Under the pieces are notes generated by a model. That model had not been told where the DNA came from. It was given only the letters and a program-made list of their open reading frames with translations, and ran no database searches. Of a stretch of DNA of 53,707 nt, positions 45,569 through 53,707 are shown piece after piece (position 1 is the stretch's first letter; each line of letters starts with the position of its first letter). Source of the DNA: Gemmatimonadales bacterium (GTDB taxonomy: Bacteria; Gemmatimonadota; Gemmatimonadetes; Palauibacterales; Palauibacteraceae); the NCBI GenBank assembly GCA_009838765.1, contig VXQX01000022.1, positions 1-53,707 on the forward strand. Direction: 5' to 3'. A program made the translations under genes and the position numbers.

Positions 45569-46840
45569 TCAGCTCACGTCCGAGCCGTCAATCAGAAACC
45601 GGAACGCCTTGTCGATGGCAAAACGGCGGCGGAGCGGGTCGAGCTGCTTCTCCCTGGCGAGCTGCCGGCGTATCTCCACCAGGCTCTTGCCCCTCGCCTT
45701 CCCCAGTTCCGACAGGCGCTCGTCGAATTCCTCGCTCGACAGATCGAGTGCCTGATCTTCGATCAGTCGATCAAGCACCAGATCCCGCTTGATCTGACGT
45801 TCCACCTGGGGGGCCACGGACCGGCGGGCCTCCTCGACCCGCTCGGGATCCGCTCCCTCCGGGGCGTCGATCACCCGGTCAAGATAACGCGACGTGAGAC
45901 TCGGCGGCACCTCGAACGCGTTGGCTTCGATCATCGCGTCGAGGAGTCGTTCGCCGACTTCCTCATCCGCCTGACGTTCACCCCGCGCCAGGAGCTCCCC
46001 TTCCACCGCTTCACGCAGCTCGGACAGCGAGCCGAAATTACCGATTTCGCTCGCGAACTCGTCCGTGAGCTCCGGAAGCTCGCTGGCACGGACGTCGTCC
46101 AGGCGGATCCGGAGCGATCGCGTGGTGCCCGCCAGTTCCGCGGCCCCGAAGTCAGCCGGGTAGGAGACCGTGAACGTGCCTTCCTCGCCAGCCGCGAGCG
46201 TGAGGATCGCGTTTTCGACATCGGGAATCGCGTAGCCCGCGCCCAACTCGAACCGATACGGTTTCTCGGCGGCGCCGTCGCCTCCATCCTGTTCCCTGAT
46301 CGCCACGGCGACGACGTCGCCGTTCCGCGGCGCCCGGTCCACGGGCTGGAGCACGGCGTTTTCCTTGCGGATGTTCTCGATGACCTCGTCGATGTCCGCA
46401 TCCCCGACGGACACCTCGCGCCGCTTGACCCGGAACCCTCCGGTACGCGCAAGCTCGATCGCCGGCATCACTTCCACGTCGATGCGAAACGAAAGCCGCT
46501 CCCCCGGCTCGTAGTCCAGCTCGCTCACGACGGGTTCCCCGATGGTGGAGAGGTCGTGCCGCTGCACCGCGTCCCGAAACGCCCCGTTGACGAGCGCATC
46601 AACGGTTCGTTCGTCGATGAGGGGACCGTAGCGTTCCTCGACGATCCGCACCGGAACCTTCCCCTTGCGAAATCCCTTGATGCGGGTCGTCTTCCGGAGC
46701 CTGGCGGCTTCCCGGCGACGCGTCGCCGCCACCTGCGCGGGGTCCACGGACACGTCGAGACGGCGCAGGTAATCGTTCTCCTGCTTGATCGCGACGTCGA
46801 ACGGATCCGTCGCGGCGGCTTGTGAATCGGCTGCGCTCAA
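45569..46840 (-). CDS. tig: Trigger factor
   Basis: This ribosome-bound chaperone has peptidyl-prolyl isomerase activity. The product (423 residues from TTG 46840) has an N-terminal ribosome-binding domain with GFRKGKVP as the docking signature. A PPIase-like domain (NGDVVAVAIREQDG, FELGAGYAIPDVE) and a long helical C-terminal domain with ERLLDAMIEANAFEVPPSL follow. The start is uncertain: no ATG fits without running into the tRNA gene, and ATT nine bases upstream has the better-spaced GGGAG. It is upstream of clpP by 30 bases. Confidence 0.93.
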   Translation of the reverse strand: MSAADSQAAATDPFDVAIKQENDYLRRLDVSVDPAQVAATRRREAARLRKTTRIKGFRKGKVPVRIVEERYGPLIDERTVDALVNGAFRDAVQRHDLSTIGEPVVSELDYEPGERLSFRIDVEVMPAIELARTGGFRVKRREVSVGDADIDEVIENIRKENAVLQPVDRAPRNGDVVAVAIREQDGGDGAAEKPYRFELGAGYAIPDVENAILTLAAGEEGTFTVSYPADFGAAELAGTTRSLRIRLDDVRASELPELTDEFASEIGNFGSLSELREAVEGELLARGERQADEEVGERLLDAMIEANAFEVPPSLTSRYLDRVIDAPEGADPERVEEARRSVAPQVERQIKRDLVLDRLIEDQALDLSSEEFDERLSELGKARGKSLVEIRRQLAREKQLDPLRRRFAIDKAFRFLIDGSDVS

Positions 46841-46899
46841 GGTCGGAATGGCTCCCGCTCGTGTCTCCGCACGGGCTGCTGGCAGTCTACGGCACGAAG

Positions 46900-46982
46900 T
46901 GCGAAAGGGGGGATTCGAACCCCCACGGCCAAGGGCCACCAGCTCCTAAGGCTGGCGCGTCTGCCAATTCCGCCACTTTCGC
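46900..46982 (-). tRNA. tRNA-Leu (anticodon UAG)
   Basis: On the minus strand a seven-base acceptor stem GCGAAAG/CTTTCGC closes the cloverleaf. The anticodon stem-loop is CCAGC-CTTAGGA-GCTGG with anticodon TAG, the variable arm is long (class II, GTGGCCCTTGGCCGTG region) and the T arm contains GGTTCGAATCC. The discriminator is A. The 3' CCA is not encoded. It lies 59 bases upstream of the tig start. Confidence 0.95.
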
Positions 46983-47085
46983 GCGAACCCGCCAGGTCGA
47001 ACGCAGCGCCGCGATCGGCCGGGAATCTCGGGACCGACCGGAACGGGGGCAAGCAGCCCCCCCGCTCCCGCCGGCATCCCGTGGA

Positions 47086-48696
47086 TCAGCGTTCAGGGAT
47101 CACGACGCTCCGAAACGCGTTCTGTCGACTCCCGTCGGGCAGCAGGATATTGAGACGCACGCTCAGCGCGTCGCCGGGTCCCAGCGCGGAGATGATGCGC
47201 TCGTAGTCGGCCTGCCCTCGAATCTCCTCGCCGTTGATGTCGACGATGAGAGTCCCCTCCGGAAGGCGCAGCCGCCCCACCGCGCCCCTCCGATCTCCGC
47301 CGACGATGACGACACCCTTGAACCCGGGGTCGATCCGGTACCGCGCATGCTCCCGGGCTTCGATGTCGGCGTCATCCTTTACCGCGAGACCGAGGACATC
47401 CCCGGTCGTCTCGGTCGTCTCGGAGCGGGCCGCGGCCCGGGGTGGCGAGTCGTCGTCCGCCGAGATGAGGCGGACGCGCGCCCGGTCGCGCTCCAGCGTG
47501 GAGCGGCGCACGACGTCCAGTTCCACCGTCTCCCCCGGCTCGAAGGCGCGGATCCGCCGCTGCAGTTCCGAAACGCCCGAGACAGGCTCCCCCGCCACGC
47601 CGACGATGACGTCGCCGCCTTCGAGTCCGGCAAGCCGGGCGGGACTCTCGTCGAAGGAGAAGGTCTGGATCTTCGCGCCCTCGACGCGCTCCAGGCCGTA
47701 GAATGCGGCATCCGCGGCGTCGACGTCGGTAATCGAGACGCCGATGAGCGCCCGCCGTACCTCCCCGAACTCGATCAGGTCGTCGACGACCTCGCGTGCG
47801 AGCTCGATCGGGACCGCGAAGCCGTACCCCTGGTAGCTCCCCGTCGTGGACAGGATCGCCGTGTTGATTCCGATCACCTCGCCCGCCGCATTCACCAGCG
47901 GCCCGCCCGAGTTGCCCCGGTTGATGACCGCATCCGTCTGGATGAAGTCCTCGATCGCGAGCGGGTTGCGGTTCCGAAGGATGGAGATGTTGCGCCCCTT
48001 GGCGGAGACGATCCCCGCCGTCACGGATGAGAGCAGCGGTCCCGGCGCCGTCCGGAAGCCGGGACTCCCGATGGCGAGCACCCACTCGCCTACCGCCGTC
48101 TCGTCGCTGGAGCCGATGGGAAGGACGGCGATGTCGTCCACCTCGAGCCTGAGTAGCGCCACATCGGTCTGCGGATCGCGCCCTACCAGTTCCACGTTGT
48201 CGAAGACCCGTCCGTCGTGAAGTTCGATGTCGATGCGCTCCGCGCCCGCGACCACGTGGTTGTTCGTCACCACGTAGCCGGCCTCCGAGACGATGAAGCC
48301 GGATCCGCTCCACTCGACGGTCTGTGGCCGCCGCTCCTCCTCGCGGTTCCGGGCGGAATCGGGCGGGAACTCGAACCCCGGCGGGAACTCGAACCCCGGC
48401 GGCGGCTCGAAGCCCGGCGGGAACGGGGAAGCGTTCGGAAATGAGGCCTCCCGCTCGGCCGTCAGGTAGATCGTCACGACCGCGGGAGCCACGCGTTCCG
48501 TCACCTCGGCGAAGCCGTTCCCCATTGTCATCCCGGCGCCGGCGGGAGCCCCGATCACCCACCCCGGGTCCCGGTTACTGTCCGCCGCGATCGAAACCGG
48601 GGTCAGATCCAGCACCGAAGCCAGCCCCACGCCGAACGCGAAGGCGATCGCCGTCGCGATCAGCAGATTCAGTCGAGTACGCAGCGAGTCGCTCAT
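47086..48696 (-). CDS. Periplasmic serine protease of the HtrA/DegP family
   Basis: The 536-residue product from ATG 48696 (GGGAG and GAGGG upstream) has an N-terminal membrane or signal helix (LLIATAIAFAFGVGLASVL) and a trypsin-like domain. His is in TNNHVVAG, Asp in DVALLRLEVDD, and Ser in NRGNSGGPLVN. Two PDZ-like domains follow (about 300-400 and 440-530), the first with FSFDESPARLAGLEGGDVI. A proline-rich PPGFEF repeat links the membrane anchor to the protease. It degrades or refolds envelope proteins. It is downstream of dnaK with a strong hairpin between, so it is probably transcribed separately. Confidence 0.92.
   Translation of the reverse strand: MSDSLRTRLNLLIATAIAFAFGVGLASVLDLTPVSIAADSNRDPGWVIGAPAGAGMTMGNGFAEVTERVAPAVVTIYLTAEREASFPNASPFPPGFEPPPGFEFPPGFEFPPDSARNREEERRPQTVEWSGSGFIVSEAGYVVTNNHVVAGAERIDIELHDGRVFDNVELVGRDPQTDVALLRLEVDDIAVLPIGSSDETAVGEWVLAIGSPGFRTAPGPLLSSVTAGIVSAKGRNISILRNRNPLAIEDFIQTDAVINRGNSGGPLVNAAGEVIGINTAILSTTGSYQGYGFAVPIELAREVVDDLIEFGEVRRALIGVSITDVDAADAAFYGLERVEGAKIQTFSFDESPARLAGLEGGDVIVGVAGEPVSGVSELQRRIRAFEPGETVELDVVRRSTLERDRARVRLISADDDSPPRAAARSETTETTGDVLGLAVKDDADIEAREHARYRIDPGFKGVVIVGGDRRGAVGRLRLPEGTLIVDINGEEIRGQADYERIISALGPGDALSVRLNILLPDGSRQNAFRSVVIPER
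48364..48428. repeat. 18-bp tandem repeat in htrA encoding PPGFEF
   Basis: About three and a half copies of an 18-base unit (CGGGAACTCGAACCCCGG) run from 48364. The first two are exact and the third is degenerate. On the coding strand they give PPGFEF-type hexapeptides in the linker before the protease domain. Confidence 0.85.
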
Positions 48697-48841
48697 CCCT
48701 CTATCTCCCTCTCCCGGCCGTATCGCCTGACGACCGAAGTACAAACATAGCATTCCGAGTCGGCGTTTCTCCAACTCCCGCACGGAGACGGTGACCGGAT
48801 CGGATCCGTCACCCCCCAACGCCGAACCTTGGGATGAACGG

Positions 48842-48886
48842 CGCGCGACCCGGGGTTGCCCGTGCGGCGGACTCCCGGGTCGCGCG
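48842..48886. terminator. Long GC hairpin after dnaK
   Basis: CGCGCGACCCGGG at 48842-48854 pairs perfectly with CCCGGGTCGCGCG at 48874-48886 around a 19-base loop. It lies 22 bases after the dnaK stop on the minus strand and before htrA. No T-run follows, so termination would rely on the very stable stem or on Rho. Confidence 0.65.
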
Positions 48887-48908
48887 GTGAGACGTTGCCG
48901 GCGGAGGG

Positions 48909-50855
<1,947 letters not shown>

Positions 50856-51023
50856 TGGTTTTCCTTGGCTTGTGCTTGTCCGCTGTTTCCGGTGGTTCCG
50901 TCCCGGGTCCCAACCGCACGGGGCGGCCGCTCCTTCCGGCTTCCGGCGCGCGCCCGCGAACCCACACGTTGCAATCGCCGTGCCGTGCCGCGGGCCGCCT
51001 GTGCGCCGCCTTTTCCGACAAAA

Positions 51024-51069
51024 TGGCACTTGGGAGAGCCTTGCTCCGGCGCCGAGCGCCAAAGTGGCA
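51024..51069. promoter_or_regulatory. Imperfect inverted repeat in the dnaK-nupC divergent region
   Basis: TGGCACTTGGG at 51024-51034 and CCAAAGTGGCA at 51059-51069 are inverted copies with two mismatches in eleven. They flank a GC-rich centre that contains the palindrome CGGCGCCG. It lies about 170 bases before dnaK and just before nupC, so it could be an operator for either. It does not fit CIRCE or a sigma54 promoter. Confidence 0.35.
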
Positions 51070-51084
51070 TGAAAAGGGGTAGGG

Positions 51085-52611
51085 TTGTGGCGCGGAAGGC
51101 GGCACGGGGTATGTTCCCCGGGCTCCCGTCGCCCCGAACCCTCAGCCGGAGTGCGCCGATTGTCCCAGCGTCGCGCCCCTTCCCGCTCCGCAGCCGCGGC
51201 GCCCTCGGCGATGCCGCGGGAGGGTTGGCTTCTCCTCACCGTGGTCGCCCTGCTGGGCGTCGGCCTGGCCGCGGGCGCGGCGCCGCTGGCCGCGCAGGGA
51301 CTCGAGGGCGTGGGCGGCGCGATCGACGAACCGTTCTTCTCCCGGCTGGCGCGGGGTCTGCTCGGGATCGCCTTCCTGCTCACGACGGTGTGGCTCTGCT
51401 CCGCGCACCGGAGATCGATCTCGTGGCCGCTCGTCGCGAAGGGGCTCGGGCTTCAGGTGGCGTTCGCGCTCCTCGTCCTCAAGACGGGGATCGGTCGCGG
51501 CTTCTTCACTGCCGTCAACGACGTGTTCGTCGCGCTCATCGGATACACGAACTCCGGATCGCGCTTCGTGTTCGGGTCGCTCGTCGACTACGGGACTCCG
51601 GTTGAAGGGGGCGCGGGGGGCGTTGTGAACATCGGCGCGAATTTCGCCTTCAGCGTCCTGCCCACGATCATCTTCTTCTCCTCTCTCATGGCCCTCGCCT
51701 ATCACCTGCGGATCATGCAGCGCGTGGTGCGGGGCGTTGCGTGGGCGATGCAGCGCACCCTCGGGACGAGCGGCGCGGAGACGACCTCGGCCGCCGGCAA
51801 CATCTTCGTCGGCCAGACCGAGGCGCCCCTCCTCATCCGGCCCTTCGTGGACCGGATGACGCTGTCCGAACTCAATACGGTGATGACGGGGGGCTTCGCG
51901 ACCGTGGCGGGCGGCGCGCTGGCGGCATACGTCGCGATCCTCGTGGGCGTGTTCCCGGGGATCGCGGGGCACCTCCTGGCGGCGAGCATCATGGCGGCCC
52001 CGGCGGGGATCGTGGTGAGCAAGATGCTGATGCCCGAGACGGAGGAACCCGAGACGCGCGGCACGCTGGACATCGACCCGCCTCCCGCGCACGCGAACCT
52101 GATCGACGCTGCGGCCGGGGGGGCGGGGGACGGTCTGAAGCTCGCCCTCAACGTCGGGGCCATGCTCCTCGCCTTTCTCGCCATCATCGCCCTGGGAAAC
52201 GGCATCATCGGCTGGGTGACGGGGCTGTTCGGCGTGGAGGGGATCACGCTCGAGCGGGTCTTCGGCTGGGCTTTCGCTCCCGTGGCCTGGCTCATCGGGG
52301 TGCCGTGGGCCGACGCGGTCGATGTGGGGACGCTGTTCGGCGTGAAGATGGTCGCGAACGAGTTCCTCGCCTTCACGAACCTCGGGGCCGGGCTCGCGGG
52401 CGACCTTCAGCTCTCGAACAAGTCGCTCATCATCTGCACCTATGCGCTGACGGGATTCGCGAACTTCAGTTCGATCGCGATCCAGATCGGGGGCATCGGC
52501 GGGATCGCGCCGGGCCGCCGCGAGGACCTGTCGAAGCTCGGCCTCCGGGCGATGGTCGGGGGGACGGTCGCGACCTGGATGACGGCAACGCTGGCCGGAG
52601 TCCTCGCGTGA
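51085..52611 (+). CDS. Concentrative nucleoside transporter (NupC/CNT family)
   Basis: This inner-membrane protein imports nucleosides with a cation. About ten membrane helices are visible, with the CNT signatures [67 protein letters not shown] and [34 protein letters not shown] near the end is also typical. The start is uncertain: TTG 51085 gives an arginine-rich N-terminus of 42 residues, while ATG 51211 starts directly before the first helix. It is coupled to pnp (GTGA overlap), giving uptake plus phosphorolysis of nucleosides. Confidence 0.92.
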   Translation: MWRGRRHGVCSPGSRRPEPSAGVRRLSQRRAPSRSAAAAPSAMPREGWLLLTVVALLGVGLAAGAAPLAAQGLEGVGGAIDEPFFSRLARGLLGIAFLLTTVWLCSAHRRSISWPLVAKGLGLQVAFALLVLKTGIGRGFFTAVNDVFVALIGYTNSGSRFVFGSLVDYGTPVEGGAGGVVNIGANFAFSVLPTIIFFSSLMALAYHLRIMQRVVRGVAWAMQRTLGTSGAETTSAAGNIFVGQTEAPLLIRPFVDRMTLSELNTVMTGGFATVAGGALAAYVAILVGVFPGIAGHLLAASIMAAPAGIVVSKMLMPETEEPETRGTLDIDPPPAHANLIDAAAGGAGDGLKLALNVGAMLLAFLAIIALGNGIIGWVTGLFGVEGITLERVFGWAFAPVAWLIGVPWADAVDVGTLFGVKMVANEFLAFTNLGAGLAGDLQLSNKSLIICTYALTGFANFSSIAIQIGGIGGIAPGRREDLSKLGLRAMVGGTVATWMTATLAGVLA

Positions 52612-53453
52612 CCCGCGCCGCCGACAGCCAGTCCGGCGTCGAAGCGGCGGCCGCGGCGCTGCGGGCCCGCGTCGACGACCGGCTGGACGGCGACGCCCCG
52701 CACGTCGCGATCACGATGGGTTCGGGGCTTGGAGGGCTCGGGGAAGAGATCGAGGATCCGGTGCGCGTCCCCTACGAGGACCTTCCCGGCTGGCCTCGTC
52801 CCACGGTCATCGGCCACGCCGGCCACGCGCTCATCGGGACGCTCGGCGGCCGGCCCGTCCTGGGCCTGAGCGGACGCGTCCACCTCTACGAGGGCGGCCC
52901 GCCGGAGCGCGTCGTCTTCTACGTGCGCGTCGCGGCGGTGCTGGGCATCCCCGTCCTCTTCCTCTCGAACGCGGCCGGGGCGATCCGGGAGGGCTGGCAC
53001 CCCGGCGAACTCATGCTGATCTCCGACCACCTCAACCTCACCGGCACGAGCCCGCTCTTCGGCCCAATCGTTGGGAAGGAGAGTCGTTTCCCCGACTTGA
53101 CGTTCGCCCATGACCGGGACCTGCGGGCGATCGTGCGCGAGACCGCCTCCGAGCTGGAGCAAACGCTGCACGAGGGCGTCTACGCGGCGATGCACGGCCC
53201 CGCCTTCGAGACGCCGGCCGAGATCCGGATGCTCCGGGCGCTCGGCGCCGACGCCGTCGGCATGTCCACCGTGCCCGAGGTCATCGCGGCGCGAGCCCTC
53301 GGCATCCGCTGCGTCGCCGTCTCCTGCCTCACGAACTACGCCGCCGGGGTCCTCGACGAACCGCTGAACCACGAGGAAGTGCTCGAGACGACGAAGCTGG
53401 CCCAGGCCGGCTTCCAGCGCCTCGTCGCCGAGTCGATCCGCCGGTTCCCGTAG
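52608..53453 (+). CDS. Purine-nucleoside phosphorylase
   Basis: The 281-residue product splits purine nucleosides with phosphate into base and ribose 1-phosphate. It belongs to the trimeric PNP (NP-I, PunA/DeoD2-like) group: ITMGSGLGGLGEEIE, GHAGHALIGTLGGRPVLGLSGRVHLYEG, FLSNAAGAIREGWHPGELMLISDHLNLTG, YAAMHGPAFETPAEIRMLRALGADAVGMSTVPE and CLTNYAAGV. The GTG start at 52608 overlaps the nupC stop, so both are made together. Guanosine and inosine are the usual substrates of this group. Confidence 0.95.
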   Translation: MTRAADSQSGVEAAAAALRARVDDRLDGDAPHVAITMGSGLGGLGEEIEDPVRVPYEDLPGWPRPTVIGHAGHALIGTLGGRPVLGLSGRVHLYEGGPPERVVFYVRVAAVLGIPVLFLSNAAGAIREGWHPGELMLISDHLNLTGTSPLFGPIVGKESRFPDLTFAHDRDLRAIVRETASELEQTLHEGVYAAMHGPAFETPAEIRMLRALGADAVGMSTVPEVIAARALGIRCVAVSCLTNYAAGVLDEPLNHEEVLETTKLAQAGFQRLVAESIRRFP

Positions 53454-53510
53454 CGTGGCGGCGGTTTCCTCGCCCTGGCTTGTCGGCCGGTTCGCTCGGG
53501 CGAGGCTCGG

Positions 53511-53707
53511 TCAGCCTTGGCCAACCCCCCGGCCGCCCCCGGTGTCCGGGAAGGGAATGCCGAACGCATGGCCCTCCAGCCGGGCCACCGACGTGCTCGT
53601 CTTCGCCAGTTCGCCGCGGAGTGCACCGATCTCGTTCCCGAGCTTGTCGCGCACGTCCTTGATCTCGCCCCGGACTGCGGCGATCTCGTTGCCGAGCTTG
53701 TCGCGCA
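53511..53707 (-). CDS. C-terminal end of a coiled-coil protein (partial)
   Basis: The frame enters from beyond the window end and stops at 53511. Its 65 visible residues contain a repeated RDKLGNEI heptad-like motif (RDKLGNEIAAVRGEIKDV, then RDKLGNEIGALRGEL), which predicts a coiled coil, and a glycine-rich tail (PDTGGGRGVGQG). No known domain is visible. It converges with pnp, 57 bases away. Its start and length are outside the window. Confidence 0.55.
   Translation of the reverse strand, partial: RDKLGNEIAAVRGEIKDVRDKLGNEIGALRGELAKTSTSVARLEGHAFGIPFPDTGGGRGVGQG

Noticed and set aside
46841-46939. ATG start for trigger factor at 46939
   Set aside because: That start lies inside the tRNA-Leu gene, and the extra residues are not trigger-factor-like.
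51024-51044. Sigma54 promoter (TGGCAC followed by TTGC) upstream of nupC
   Set aside because: The spacing between the two elements is 11 bases rather than about 5, so it does not fit the -24/-12 consensus.

Overview
The window looks like a chromosomal segment of a high-GC, Gram-negative-type bacterium. Supporting signs are a lipoprotein lipobox, a TonB-like protein, a type IV pilin and periplasmic HtrA. Gene order and codon use (tdh/kbl, aroC-aroK-topA-xerC-hslV-hslU-argF, tig-clpP-clpX) remind me of Gemmatimonadota, but that is a guess from memory and not a search result. Both flanks are very GC-rich. Parts of the centre (about 10.3-12.1 kb and 24.0-26.8 kb) are visibly AT-richer.

Left flank (1-7.4 kb): a SerA-type ACT domain that may be the tail of a frameshifted serA. 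Next comes a minus-strand run transcribed tdh > lipoprotein > kbl > rpe > moeB > cobalamin-binding protein. Tdh and Kbl together convert threonine to glycine and acetyl-CoA. A TonB-like gene and the start of a comEA-like competence gene follow on the plus strand.

Centre (about 7.43-27.29 kb): a 20-kb accessory island. Its left edge cuts the comEA-like gene. Its right edge leaves a short coding tail directly before aroC. A 12-bp near-identical G-rich repeat sits at both edges and in the same reading frame. Inside are a type IV pilin; several unrecognised small genes; a relic of an IS1595-type transposase; a low-GC pair (DUF5677-like protein plus an unknown); and an Eco57I-type adenine methylase interrupted by an in-frame TAA, translationally coupled to a PLD-SNF2 helicase. 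Further right are an IS21 istB relic; a putative 3.7-kb transposon with a 15-bp perfect inverted repeat, a frameshifted IS1595-type transposase and passenger genes; and a two-gene SF1 helicase/DUF2290 module. The island reads as a partly decayed defence and mobile-element region.

Right flank (27.4-53.7 kb): compact housekeeping operons. aroC-aroK-topA-xerC-hslV-hslU-argF, a GcvT-MogA fusion and a sigma54-activator-like gene run on the plus strand with overlapping stop/start codons. On the minus strand a second run goes tRNA-Leu, tig, clpP, clpX, engB, a DUF1214 protein, a sulfotransferase, an SDR and an SRPBCC protein, with htrA and dnaK upstream of it. nupC-pnp (nucleoside uptake and phosphorolysis) is divergent from dnaK. 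HslUV, ClpXP, trigger factor, HtrA and DnaK within about 18 kb make this a protein quality-control neighbourhood.

The most notable items are the helicase/DUF2290 pair, the broken methylase plus PLD-SNF2 helicase, the 3.7-kb passenger-carrying element, the island edge repeats and the GcvT-MogA fusion.
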